NCBI RefSeq assembly: GCF_017052585.1
Contig: NZ_JAFFHZ010000002.1
Span: 62,001 to 126,000, forward strand
Reading direction: 5' to 3'
Source of the DNA: Paenibacillus apiarius
GTDB lineage: Bacteria > Bacillota > Bacilli > Paenibacillales > Paenibacillaceae
DNA length: 64,000 nucleotides
Made by a program: the position numbers and the translations under genes. Shown piece after piece: positions 26,010 to 34,425 of the stretch (the stretch's first letter is position 1; each line of letters opens with the position of its first letter). Below the pieces are notes generated by a model that was given only the letters and a program-made list of their open reading frames with translations, did no database searches and was not told the origin of the DNA.

Positions 26010-26621
26010 CTACTTTTTTCTTTCCAGCACGAACGTGTCGGACGCGGCGCGGGTGTACACGTGGCCTGCCATGCGGCCGACGGGAAGCAGCTTCTCGGTG
26101 TTGATTTTCCCGTCGGCGTACAGGTCGTCGCTAATATGCATGAGCTCCACTTTGCCAATGACCAGACTGCCTGCGCCCGGCTGTTCGCCGAAGGTAATGA
26201 TATCGTGGAGAACGCATTCCATGTGGACGTCGCTTTCCTTCACCCGATAAGGACGAACGATTTCACTGGGGACCTTCGTCAGTCCCGCCGCTTCGAATTC
26301 ATCCACGTCGGGACGATATTCGGCGGCAGTCTCGTTCATCGGCTCGACGATCCGTTCCCCGACAATGTTCACGACAAATTCGCCGGTCGCTTCGATATTG
26401 GCAAGCGTATCTTTTTTGCTTCCGTCCGTTCCCCGGCGCATCGGCGCGAAGCACACCATCAGCGGCTCCGCGCAAATGCCCGTAAAAAAGCTGAACGGAG
26501 CCAGATTGGCCGTGCCTTCCCCGTCTATCGTGGACACGAAAGCAATCGGACGCGGCAGGATGGAGCCGATTAACAATTTATATGCATCTTTCCAGTGCAG
26601 TTCGTGAGGTGCGATTTGCAT
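26010..26621 (-). CDS. Flavin-reductase-like FMN-binding split-barrel protein
   Basis: The 203-residue protein is of the DIM6/NTAB flavin reductase family: ILPRPIAFVSTIDGEGTANL and APFSFFTGICAEPLMVCF near the N-terminus, then KKDTLANIEATGEFVVNIV, typical of FMN contacts, and VIGKVELMHISDDLY. Such proteins reduce or bind FMN. No step in the classic homogentisate route needs one, so its role in this operon is unknown; supply of reduced flavin to a partner is possible. AAGGAGTAGATCCGC precedes the ATG. The gene lies between hppD (30 bases) and fahA (28 bases). Confidence 0.8.
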   Translation of the reverse strand: MQIAPHELHWKDAYKLLIGSILPRPIAFVSTIDGEGTANLAPFSFFTGICAEPLMVCFAPMRRGTDGSKKDTLANIEATGEFVVNIVGERIVEPMNETAAEYRPDVDEFEAAGLTKVPSEIVRPYRVKESDVHMECVLHDIITFGEQPGAGSLVIGKVELMHISDDLYADGKINTEKLLPVGRMAGHVYTRAASDTFVLERKK

Positions 26622-26651
26622 GCGGATCTACTCCTTCCTGCAGCCGCCATG

Positions 26652-27764
26652 CTACAAGTTGCCGCGGCGTTCCTGCTCCCGTTCGATCGACTCGAACAGC
26701 GCTTTGAAGTTGCCTTCGCCAAAACCGACGGCTCCCTTGCGTTGAATAATCTCGAAAAACAGCGTTGGTCTATCGACAAGCGGCTTGGTGAAGATTTGCA
26801 GCAAATATCCTTCATCATCACGGTCTACTAAAATTTTCAACTCTTTCAATTTTTCGATGTCTTCATCAATGCGTCCTACCCGCTCTGTCAACATGTCGTA
26901 ATAGGAATCCGGCGTGCTGAGGAACTCCACTCCGTTCTCGCGCAATTCCTTCACCGTCGTCACGATATCATTGGTAAGCAGAGCAAGATGCTGGACGCCC
27001 GGCCCGTTAAAGTACTCCAAGTACTCTTGGATTTGCGATTTGCGTTTGGCCGTCGCCGGCTCGTTGATCGGAAATTTGATTCTTCCGCCATTGTGCATCA
27101 CTTTGGACATCAGAGCAGAGTATTCCGTACTAATGTCTTCATCATCGAAATGAATCATTTGTTTGAAGCCCATGACGTTTTCGTAGTAAGCGACCCATTC
27201 ATCCATTTGCTCGACATTGCCAACGACATGATCGATGCCGATGAGTCCCGATGGCTGGAAAGGAAGGACATCCTCTACGGTCTGATAGCCAGGCAGGAAC
27301 AAACCGCCATAATTGTCCCTTTCTATTAAGGTATGAATCGTATCGCCATAAGTGCCGATGACGGCCTTTTTTACCGTGCCGTGTTCGTCCGAATATTCGG
27401 CCGGCTCCATAATGCCGATTCCGCCACGTGATACCGCATCCTTGTAAGCCTTTTCAACATTATTGACCCGCAATGCGACATCCTTCACGCCATCGCCGTG
27501 CAATTTGGTGAATTCAGCAATCGGGTGGCTGTCGGAGAGAGCGCCAGATAGGACGAACCGGATTTTGTTCTGCTCCAGCACATACGACACTTGTTCCCGA
27601 TTTCCTGTTTCCAAGCCGGAATAGGCAACAGGGCGAAACCCGTATCCCTTGACGAAGAAGTGCATCGCTTGTTTTGCATTTCCCACATAAAATTCGATGT
27701 AATCAATGTCTTGAATCGGAAATACTTCTTGCACCGTTTGCTCAGTTATCGCTTGTTTTTTCAT
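26652..27764 (-). CDS. hppD: 4-hydroxyphenylpyruvate dioxygenase
   Basis: This 370-residue Fe(II) enzyme turns 4-hydroxyphenylpyruvate into homogentisate with O2 and loss of CO2. Two vicinal-oxygen-chelate halves are visible. The C-terminal half carries the iron triad: His179 in GIDHVVGNVE, His259 in GVQHLALLTND and Glu338 in LFFEIIQRKG. It is the first gene of the operon. GGAGGATGTACC precedes the ATG. A candidate promoter lies about 165 bases upstream. Confidence 0.93.
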   Translation of the reverse strand: MKKQAITEQTVQEVFPIQDIDYIEFYVGNAKQAMHFFVKGYGFRPVAYSGLETGNREQVSYVLEQNKIRFVLSGALSDSHPIAEFTKLHGDGVKDVALRVNNVEKAYKDAVSRGGIGIMEPAEYSDEHGTVKKAVIGTYGDTIHTLIERDNYGGLFLPGYQTVEDVLPFQPSGLIGIDHVVGNVEQMDEWVAYYENVMGFKQMIHFDDEDISTEYSALMSKVMHNGGRIKFPINEPATAKRKSQIQEYLEYFNGPGVQHLALLTNDIVTTVKELRENGVEFLSTPDSYYDMLTERVGRIDEDIEKLKELKILVDRDDEGYLLQIFTKPLVDRPTLFFEIIQRKGAVGFGEGNFKALFESIEREQERRGNL

Positions 27765-28071
27765 GGTACATCCTCCTACTTGGCATCATTGGCTTCTTGC
27801 CACTGAAAGTATATGACGAATACCAAAATCTAGCAAAAGCGTGCTCGAACGCGAACTAGCTCAATCGCAGATGCGCATAAACGGATTGGTACATACACGC
27901 ATGAGAACACTATCGCAGGTCTGCTTAAATACATTGTTGCATTACAGCATGACAATTCCATAAATGTGAATATTTTTTGAACAAATAGAAGGAGATTGGC
28001 CGCCGTTGTCAAAAGAAAGATGTATGCTCATTCGTGGCATCCATTTCTAATTTTGGAGTTGATATGACGTT
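27765..28071. other. Divergent intergenic region upstream of hppD
   Basis: 307 bases between hppD and the YerC-like gene. It holds the candidate hppD promoter listed separately. On the plus strand a 14-codon frame starts at TTG 28006 after AAGGAG and ends at 28050 just before the YerC-like gene; it could be a leader peptide but is very short. No T-box or riboswitch fold was seen. Confidence 0.4.
27926..27955 (-). promoter_or_regulatory. Candidate promoter of the tyrosine operon
   Basis: On the minus strand TTGTCA (27955-27950), 18-base spacer, TATTTA (27931-27926). Matches are moderate. Confidence 0.4.
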
Positions 28072-28365
28072 ATGCATGCCAATCGATCAGGCGACCCGAC
28101 GATCGAGCAATTGCTCGGGGTGATTATGAAGTTGCAAAGCATGGATGAGTGTTACGATTTTCTTGAGGACTTGACGACTCCGAAGGAGCTGCAGACGTTA
28201 TCCCAGCGGCTCGAAGTCGCCAAGATGCTGTTGAACGGCAGCACCTATATGGAAATTGAGGCGGAAACCGGCGCGAGCACAGCCATCATTTCACGCGTCA
28301 AACGAAGCCTGCAACATGGCAATGGCAGCTACCAGCTCATGCTGAGCCGGCTGGAACAGGAATAA
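28072..28365 (+). CDS. yerC: YerC/TrpR-like DNA-binding protein
   Basis: The 97-residue helical protein is of the TrpR/YerC/YecD family. It has a dimerisation helix (MKLQSMDECYDFLEDLTTPK), LQTLSQRLEVAKMLLNGSTY, and the helix-turn-helix MEIEAETGASTAIISRVKR. It probably binds DNA as a dimer; the ligand and targets are not known for this family. ATG 28072 is the family start, but the GGAG at 28055 is rather far (13 bases), and another ATG at 28064 in a different frame is closer. It is a single gene followed by hairpins. Confidence 0.8.
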   Translation: MHANRSGDPTIEQLLGVIMKLQSMDECYDFLEDLTTPKELQTLSQRLEVAKMLLNGSTYMEIEAETGASTAIISRVKRSLQHGNGSYQLMLSRLEQE

Positions 28366-28366
28366 A

Positions 28367-28455
28367 CCCGGAGCGCAAAGCGTTCCGGGACTTGGCGATC
28401 AGCTTTATTCGATGTTGAACGCCCCCTTGAACAGCTTCGATTAAGAAGGGGGCGT
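28367..28455. repeat. Two hairpins downstream of the YerC-like gene
   Basis: CCCGGAGCG/CGTTCCGGG (28367-28389) and ACGCCCCCTT/AAGGGGGCGT (28419-28455). Neither has a proper T run on either strand, so they are stable stems rather than clear terminators. Confidence 0.45.
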
Positions 28456-28894
28456 CAAAAAGTCCTTATGCCCACTCACCCCATTATTCAGAAAATTGCG
28501 AACCCCATCGCACTACCCTTTAGCAGAGTTCAACCACTACTATGGGTGGCTCTTTCACGTCCCCCCCTCATATTGTCATACCACTCAGACTACTCAGATC
28601 TTACTGAATCTTCCATCTGCTGGATTGCAGCACGCTTTCCATAGTTTCCGCACACGCAAAAGCGACCATCTGAATACAGATGATCTCAAATTCGTATGAT
28701 CGAATAGCGCCACATCCGGTGCAACATCGCTCGGCTCGACTCCATTCACACATCGCTAAAGCGTTCTATCCTCGTATTGCTCTTTAACAAAATTAAGCGT
28801 ATACAATAATGTAGACGCTACCTAAGTGATGGACTGCTTCGTTGAAATACGGCAACCTCCACGTACACGACAAGTTAGGAAAAAGAACCTGCAG
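28456..28894. other. Intergenic stretch without a recognisable gene
   Basis: About 440 bases downstream of the transposase-like gene. An open frame at 28496-28699 (plus) has no ribosome site and no family resemblance. I see no clear terminal inverted repeat marking an insertion-sequence end. Confidence 0.4.
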
Positions 28895-29812
28895 TCAAGC
28901 AGCAAGGGACATCCTTCCCCTCGTTCTTCCGTAACGTCTCCATGCTAATGCTGTAAATGTATTCATGGACAGGCACTGTTCCGTTAACCGCTCCCAAATG
29001 GATATTTGTTGCGAGTCGAGATTGCGGCGGTAGCAGAATTCGTCCAAATAAGCTTGCAAATAGGTCCCGCCCAAGCCGTGAAACGTCTTATTTATCCAAG
29101 CTTGAGCATGATCGGCGATACAACGAAGCACATCCGGCCGGCGAAAACGGAAATGGTGCTTCATGATGTCAATCTTGCTTGCAGATACGTGCTGTGAGAT
29201 AAAAGCCTTCTGCCCCGCACTCAAAAGGCTCTTGCCGGACGACAAGTGCTTGCGCAATACTTGCTTCATCTTCACATAGTTGGGGGTGTTATCCGGGTTC
29301 ATGGAGGCGGCAATTAGATACGGATGCTCCTTCGGGTGCAGCTCAAATAAAGGAGTATGCTTCGCCCCATAGTAGGTCAAAGCGGCACGAACGTCATGAT
29401 CTAGCGGTCGCTCGGCATCGGCAGTGCCCATGACGGCTCTAAGCTTATGCAGTATCGCCCAAGCTGTCTTGTACGTTACTTGGAGGATAGTGCTTAGCTT
29501 CACCGCATTAATCCCCTCTTCGGTTCTTGAAATAAGCCAAATGGCAGCCAACCACTTTCTGAGAGCCGTATGGCTCCCTTCCATCACGGTGCCGGCAATT
29601 AGAGAGCATTGATGACGGCAGGAGCGGCATTCATATAGCGGCAGCCTGCGCGAACGAATCGTATACGCCTCCCCATGGCTGCAGCGAGGGCAGACGAAGC
29701 CGTCAGGCCACTTTCTCCGAAATATCTCTTCTACGCATCTATCCTCAGAATGAAAATACGCCAATAACTCCTCCAAGCTCTCAAATGACATCCGCCCCGT
29801 CAAATTTCCCAC
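28895..29812 (-). CDS. IS1595-type transposase-like protein, catalytic domain atypical
   Basis: The 305-residue protein has an N-terminal zinc ribbon of the IS1595 group (CPRCSHGEAYTI ... YECRSCRHQCSLIAGTVM, residues about 41-76). A helical segment follows (TEEGINAVKLSTILQVTYKTAW), and the C-terminus is typical of these transposases (WINKTFHGLGGTYLQAYLDE followed by FCYRRN). The middle, where an ISXO2-type nuclease normally starts with an acidic V(E)xDExYxGG-like motif, instead reads LDHDVRAALTYYGAKHTPLF and lacks that motif. It may be an inactivated or domesticated transposase. The start is unsettled: GTG 29812, TTG 29803 (best spacing to GAGGAGG) or ATG 29791. No flanking terminal repeats were found. 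Confidence 0.7.
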   Translation of the reverse strand: MGNLTGRMSFESLEELLAYFHSEDRCVEEIFRRKWPDGFVCPRCSHGEAYTIRSRRLPLYECRSCRHQCSLIAGTVMEGSHTALRKWLAAIWLISRTEEGINAVKLSTILQVTYKTAWAILHKLRAVMGTADAERPLDHDVRAALTYYGAKHTPLFELHPKEHPYLIAASMNPDNTPNYVKMKQVLRKHLSSGKSLLSAGQKAFISQHVSASKIDIMKHHFRFRRPDVLRCIADHAQAWINKTFHGLGGTYLQAYLDEFCYRRNLDSQQISIWERLTEQCLSMNTFTALAWRRYGRTRGRMSLAA

Positions 29813-29871
29813 CCCTCCTCAATACAAGAACAAATGTTCGAATATTGAAAATTATAACAAACTAACAGTAA

Positions 29872-30045
29872 GGTTTCAAGGGGTTCATATCTTATCTCCA
29901 TCTATCACTACGCAATCTGAATGATTGGGAGAGTGAACAAAAGCTCAATTTAACCATCGTTCCTTTGCCCAACCAGTCCAAGCTCCAGAAGGAGCCTCTC
30001 ATCATTCAAGTCCACACCGGTAAGACGGCTATGGCTTCGCTTTGA
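29872..30045 (+). pseudogene. 3' fragment of an unknown gene
   Basis: An open frame without a start codon runs from a TAA at 29869 to TGA at 30043-30045. It reads as ordinary protein (LSLRNLNDWESEQKLNLTIV, PLPNQSKLQKEPLIIQVHTG). It is probably the C-terminal end of a gene whose front was removed next to the transposase-like gene. The family is unknown. Confidence 0.35.
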
Positions 30046-30052
30046 GAAAAAC

Positions 30053-30087
30053 ACAAAATAGGCATCGCGTCTTCCCGACCCGATGCC
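30053..30087 (-). terminator. Terminator after the PH-like membrane protein gene
   Basis: On the minus strand GGCATCG, a 13-base GC-rich loop and CGATGCC are followed by TATTTTGTG. Confidence 0.55.
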
Positions 30088-30142
30088 TTCACCATGATTC
30101 TAAGCATACTTGCAATGAACTTATAACCTCGTTCGCTGCTTG

Positions 30143-30616
30143 TCACACCCAAGTCATGAAATGAGTATTGATAACCTGAATTTGATTGCGTTCGGCCCAT
30201 TTGAGCAGTTCTTGAGTATGCTTGGCGTCAACGAACTTAAAACAACATTTGATTGGAATCGCTTTCTTTCCTTTGAGCTGTAAGCCGAAAGCAGCATTTT
30301 TGAAGCCCTTTACTTTAATCATTTCAATTTGACTGGCATCCAGTTGAGTCCCGTTAACGGTTATCGTGTCGGACCCCTCTCGTATTTCCAAAGTGCGCTT
30401 GCCAAACCTTACGTATGCCTCAATCAAGAGGGAAGCAACCAGTATCCCCAGAACGGCCGCCTGCATGAAGAACAGCACTGGAAATGTCCGCTCGGCCATC
30501 ATGGCCACCTGAAGCATCGCTGCACTAAATAATACGGATACCGCCATGACCTCTTTCGTTCGCGTAGGATATTTAATTTGAACCTTCATTTTCATATCCG
30601 CCCCATTCTGATTCAT
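30143..30616 (-). CDS. Hypothetical protein with two membrane helices
   Basis: Two hydrophobic segments lie at residues about 24-41 (AVSVLFSAAMLQVAMM) and 46-66 (VLFFMQAAVLGILVASLLIE). A small beta-rich cytoplasmic domain follows (RTLEIREGSDTITVNG and so on) that resembles bacterial PH-like modules, ending WAERNQIQVINTHFMTWV. I cannot name the family. Starts at 30616, 30595 or 30589 are possible; none has a strong ribosome site, although GGGGCGGAT lies near the later two. Transcribed alone. Confidence 0.5.
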   Translation of the reverse strand: MNQNGADMKMKVQIKYPTRTKEVMAVSVLFSAAMLQVAMMAERTFPVLFFMQAAVLGILVASLLIEAYVRFGKRTLEIREGSDTITVNGTQLDASQIEMIKVKGFKNAAFGLQLKGKKAIPIKCCFKFVDAKHTQELLKWAERNQIQVINTHFMTWV

Positions 30617-30741
30617 TTACAGATTGATACAGGTGAACCGTCGTTCCTTATTATACCATTTTCATTAACAATTTTGACACATTATTTTCACATAATAGAC
30701 AATTATTCATCTGGATATCTATGCTCGTTGTGATTTTAACG

Positions 30742-30780
30742 AAAAAAAAGACCCAGCAAGCTACTAAGAACCGCTGGATC
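30742..30780 (-). terminator. Terminator of the tldD-tldE operon
   Basis: On the minus strand GATCCAGC and GCTGGGTC form the stem, followed by a run of eight T. Confidence 0.8.
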
Positions 30781-30818
30781 TAAACAAATTCGATATTTAT
30801 TGTTTTCTTCAGGGCTTG

Positions 30819-32162
30819 TTACGCTCCCGAAATCGTTAGCGACTTTACTTTAAGCGATGGTGAATTGCACTTGCCTGTAAAGCGCAAATCCTTGCCGATT
30901 TGTTCGACTTCATTTAGCACATTAAATAAATTGCCGGACACGGTAATCTGATTGACGGGCCGCTGCACTTTCCCGTTTTCAATCAAGAAGCCGATGCAAG
31001 ACAGCGAAAACTCACCCGAGATCGCATTGGTGCCCGCATGCAGCCCCTGAAGCTGCACGATCATGACTCCGCGATCGGTATTTGCAATCATTTCCTCCAA
31101 AGAGGCTGTGCCTGGCTCCACATATAAGTTATGCGGTGAAATTCCGATTTTGCCGCGATAGCCGCCTTTAGAGGCATGCCCTGTTGAATCGATTCCCGAC
31201 TTTTTCGCTGTCTTCCCGTTATGCAAAAAGGTAAGCAGCTTGCCCTCTTTTATAATTTCATTGCGCCGCGTCGCGTGTCCTTCCGCATCAAAGGCGCATT
31301 GAGCAGGAACGTGCGGCATCAGCGGATCGTCCACGAGCGTAATATTGCTGCCGGCTACCTGTTCGCCCAGCTTTCCTTTTAGCCGAGAAAAATCCTTATC
31401 TACCGCTTCCGCTGAAAAAATAGAGGTGTAGGCGTTGAGTAGGGTACTCGCGGCATCATGCCGGAAAATAACCGGATAGTTATCCGAAGCTATCGTATCA
31501 GCGTTCAGCTTGGATACGGCTTCGCCTGCCGCTCTGCGTGCGATATCCGCAAAATTGATTTCATCAAAGTCTTGCAGTGAAAAATCGTACCACTCGCCCG
31601 TTGTTGTGTCGCCTGCCTCTCTGGCTACGACAGAGAGGCTGCCCACTGCTGAGCTGTACTTGGCCCGGCAGTCCAGCCCCTGCGTATTGGCGATCAGGAC
31701 CTCGCTCTCGGAGATCGTTACAGTCGAGCTGCGCACCATAGCGATGCGCGTATCCGCTTTCGCGGCGACCGACTCCATCTCAAAGGCGGCATCAATCAAC
31801 GTTTGTGGAGCAACGTGAGCCAGACGTTCCGAGTAGGTGGATAATTCGGGATAGCTTGGGGAGCCTGCGAACAGTTCATCATTTTCTTTGCTCTCCATCA
31901 CTTCCGCATTGTTGCGCGCTTCGCGGATTAAATAGTTAATCGCCCTCTCATCGATCTGTTCGGAATAAGCATACCCCATTTTTCCGTCGAATTCACCGCG
32001 AAACGACAAGCCGCCGCTCTCCTTAATCGTATACGCGTCAATTTCTCCTTTTGACACCCGTACCGTCGTAGAACGGACTTGCTCATAATAAATTTCCATA
32101 TTGGAACAGCCTGTCTCTCTTCCTTTTGCAAATAAACGCTGTTGAAATTGTGCAACGTCCAT
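30819..32162 (-). CDS. tldE: TldE/PmbA metalloprotease partner subunit
   Basis: The 447-residue member of the TldD/PmbA family lacks the HExxxH zinc motif. Characteristic sequence includes KGEIDAYTIKESGGLSFRG near the N-terminus, and late SKGGYRGKIGISPHNLYVEPG and NAISGEFSLSCIGFLIENGK. In E. coli, TldE forms a heterodimeric protease with TldD that trims microcin B17 and degrades CcdA. The gene starts four bases after tldD, with AAGGGGGAG before the ATG, so the pair is one operon. No obvious peptide precursor gene is adjacent. Confidence 0.88.
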   Translation of the reverse strand: MDVAQFQQRLFAKGRETGCSNMEIYYEQVRSTTVRVSKGEIDAYTIKESGGLSFRGEFDGKMGYAYSEQIDERAINYLIREARNNAEVMESKENDELFAGSPSYPELSTYSERLAHVAPQTLIDAAFEMESVAAKADTRIAMVRSSTVTISESEVLIANTQGLDCRAKYSSAVGSLSVVAREAGDTTTGEWYDFSLQDFDEINFADIARRAAGEAVSKLNADTIASDNYPVIFRHDAASTLLNAYTSIFSAEAVDKDFSRLKGKLGEQVAGSNITLVDDPLMPHVPAQCAFDAEGHATRRNEIIKEGKLLTFLHNGKTAKKSGIDSTGHASKGGYRGKIGISPHNLYVEPGTASLEEMIANTDRGVMIVQLQGLHAGTNAISGEFSLSCIGFLIENGKVQRPVNQITVSGNLFNVLNEVEQIGKDLRFTGKCNSPSLKVKSLTISGA

Positions 32163-32165
32163 GGC

Positions 32166-33554
32166 TTACTCCCCCTTTCTGCCGCCTACGGTCATTTCAG
32201 ACACCCGTATCATCGGTTGGCCGCAGTTCACCGGAATGCTGCCGCTCAATGAACCGCACATGCCTTGCCCGTGATCCAAATTGTTGCCGACCATATCGAT
32301 TTTTTGCAGCGTATCAATCCCTTTCCCGATTAACGTCGCACCTTTAACCGGCTCTTCTATCTTCCCGTTGCGCACGATATATCCTTCATTAACGGCGAAG
32401 TTGAATTCACCGGTCGCTGTATTGACGGATCCGCCGCCCATATACTTCGCATACAGCCCGTATTCGGTGTTGGCGATAATCTCCTCTGGCGTGGAGTCTC
32501 CCGCAGCAATAAACGTATTGTTCATGCGCGAGGTAGGCGCGAATTGATAGGACTGTCGCCGGCCGGAACCGGTAGAGGCCATTCCCATTTTGAGTCCGCC
32601 CAATTTGTCGATCAAGTAGCTCTTTAAAATCCCATTCTCAATCAGCACATTGCGCTGCGTGGGAGCTCCCTCATCATCAATGTGTAGCGATCCCCAAGCA
32701 TTCGGTATCGTCCCATCGTCAATCGCCGTCACGAGCGGCGATGCTACCTGCTCGCCCAGCTTGTCTGCGAATACCGAAGCCTTCTTCGCCACGGCTGTCG
32801 CTTCCAATCCATGCCCGCACGCCTCATGGAAAATGACACCGCCGAAGCCGTTGTCGATAATGACCGGCAGCTTGCCGCTTGGCGCGTATTGGGCATTAAC
32901 CATCGTCGACGCGATACGGGCTGCTTCCCTGGCATAATGGTCATTGTCCATGGTCTCGACGAACTCCATGCCGGCGTATGCGCCAGGCGCCAAATAGCCG
33001 GATTGCTTCGTTGCGCCTGCTTCTGCAATGGCATTGAACCCCATGCGTGTATAGGTGCGGCAGTCTTCGACAAGCAAGCCTTCAGAGTTGGCAATGCAGA
33101 CGTTTTGAACCGAATCTGTTAACGTGATGGACGTTTGCGCGATGATCGGACTATAATCTTTCGCTGCGGAATGGGCGCGTCTCATCCACTCTATTTTGCG
33201 GGCTTTGGCGACGTCGTTAGGATTGAATAGAATGACATGCCGATTCGGAATCGTCGTTCTACGCAAATCAATCGTTATATCCTTCGCCTGTCCGCGAATC
33301 GCTTGGGCCGCGGATCTCGCGACTTTAATCAGATTGTCCTCGCCGCAATCGTTCGTATAGGCATATACGGCGAATAAACCATTAATGATGCGAATGCCTA
33401 CGCCAAAATCTCGGCCAGAGAGGGCGCTCTCCACATGGCCCCCGATCATGCCCAAGCTGTTGGCTGTTTTATCTTCCATAAACACTTCCGCGAAATCTCC
33501 GCCAGTTGCCAGTGCGGCCGTCAACATATTCTCGATTAACGCTGTATGCAGCAT
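32166..33554 (-). CDS. tldD: TldD metalloprotease catalytic subunit
   Basis: The 462-residue zinc protease shows HEACGHGLE (His243, Glu244, His248), the HExxxH site of TldD. A late GQGMCGSLSG carries the cysteine that is the third metal ligand in known TldD. Other family marks are GSGRRQSYQFAPTSRMNNTF and NTATGEFNFAVNEGYIVRNG. It works with the co-transcribed TldE. GGGAGGACGAAG precedes the ATG. The physiological substrate in Firmicutes is unclear; maturation of a ribosomal peptide or protein turnover are the options. Confidence 0.9.
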   Translation of the reverse strand: MLHTALIENMLTAALATGGDFAEVFMEDKTANSLGMIGGHVESALSGRDFGVGIRIINGLFAVYAYTNDCGEDNLIKVARSAAQAIRGQAKDITIDLRRTTIPNRHVILFNPNDVAKARKIEWMRRAHSAAKDYSPIIAQTSITLTDSVQNVCIANSEGLLVEDCRTYTRMGFNAIAEAGATKQSGYLAPGAYAGMEFVETMDNDHYAREAARIASTMVNAQYAPSGKLPVIIDNGFGGVIFHEACGHGLEATAVAKKASVFADKLGEQVASPLVTAIDDGTIPNAWGSLHIDDEGAPTQRNVLIENGILKSYLIDKLGGLKMGMASTGSGRRQSYQFAPTSRMNNTFIAAGDSTPEEIIANTEYGLYAKYMGGGSVNTATGEFNFAVNEGYIVRNGKIEEPVKGATLIGKGIDTLQKIDMVGNNLDHGQGMCGSLSGSIPVNCGQPMIRVSEMTVGGRKGE

Positions 33555-33762
33555 CTTCGTCCTCCCAGCTTAATGATGATTATGTGTTGGAACATATGTA
33601 TGTTCAGTAAAACAAGTAATTTCAACAAAATGATTTCTTTCGTAAAATCGCTTCGCATGCATCCTCATTGACGCTATTTCTGTTCACCCCTTCCCTAGCT
33701 CATGTACATGTGTACATATATCTCTATAACTTTTCGGTATAAACTTTGGTATTCCTTCATAC

Positions 33763-34320
33763 TTGGTTAACATTTCAGACCCAATTCCCCTAATTGGTTC
33801 CGGGCAGTTTCGTTTACAAATGCTAGGTTACTATAATCAATCGTTAGATGGGAGGTTCGGTAACGGTACAACGCAGGCCGTACGCCACTTTCAACGCGAT
33901 TACGGGTTGACAGCGGATGGCATTGCCGGCCCGCAGACGTGGCGGGTGTTGAAGCGGGTATCGGTCAATGCCGATGAACTGACCATGTTGGCCCGCACCG
34001 TGCACGGCGAAGCGCGCGGCGAACCATATACCGGTAAAGTGGCGGTTGCGGCGGTTGTATTGAATCGCATGCAGTCTCCCCTGTTCCCCGACTCTGTAGC
34101 CGGCGTCATTTTTCAACCGCGGGCATTTACGGCGGTTGACGATGCCCAGTACTGGTTGGAGCCCGATAAGTCCGCCTATGCTGCGGCATGGGATGCCGTG
34201 CGCGGCTGGGATCCGACCAACGGCGCGCTCTACTATTTCAACCCGGATACAGCCACTTCCGCGTGGATCTGGACCCGTCAGCAGACGGGCAAAATCGGCC
34301 AACACATCTTCGCCGTTTAA
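33763..34320 (+). CDS. SleB-like cell-wall hydrolase, N-terminus missing
   Basis: Residues about 14-66 form a peptidoglycan-binding domain (LQMLGYYNQSLDGRFGNGTT ... GLTADGIAGPQTW). Residues about 72-185 form a hydrolase_2 / CwlJ-SleB catalytic domain (ARTVHGEARGEPYTGKVAVA, AAVVLNRM, GALYYFNPDTATSAW), with Glu in HGEARGE the likely catalytic acid. SleB-type enzymes cut spore cortex. The protein lacks a signal peptide. The TTG at 33763 has no ribosome site, and the open frame upstream (to TAA at 33727) reads as non-coding. The first binding repeat also starts mid-helix, so the 5' end has probably been lost. A later ATG at 33820 is no better supported. Confidence 0.6.
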   Translation: MVNISDPIPLIGSGQFRLQMLGYYNQSLDGRFGNGTTQAVRHFQRDYGLTADGIAGPQTWRVLKRVSVNADELTMLARTVHGEARGEPYTGKVAVAAVVLNRMQSPLFPDSVAGVIFQPRAFTAVDDAQYWLEPDKSAYAAAWDAVRGWDPTNGALYYFNPDTATSAWIWTRQQTGKIGQHIFAV

Positions 34321-34381
34321 GTGCGATTATATATGATTCCGCATCTCTCATAGCGGATTAGCGGATACATCCTCTTGTCTT

Positions 34382-34425
34382 GGGGCAGGCAGGTCCGAGT
34401 CATTGACGGACTTGTCTGCCCCCGT
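34382..34425 (+). terminator. Probable terminator after SleB-like gene
   Basis: GGGGCAGGCAGGTCCG (34382-34397) and CGGACTTGTCTGCCCC (34407-34422) form a long stem. The T run is weak. Confidence 0.5.

Noticed and set aside
26010-26573. Long plus-strand frame over the flavin-reductase-like gene, and the 59-codon upstream extension of fahA
   Set aside because: Both are shadows of the reductase coding sequence; the family start of FAH is at 25981.
28496-28699. 67-codon plus-strand frame downstream of the YerC-like gene
   Set aside because: No ribosome site and Ser/His/Thr-rich random composition.
33590-33605. GAAC and GTTC arms upstream of tldD resembling an SOS box
   Set aside because: The arms are eight bases apart, while the Bacillus LexA site needs four.
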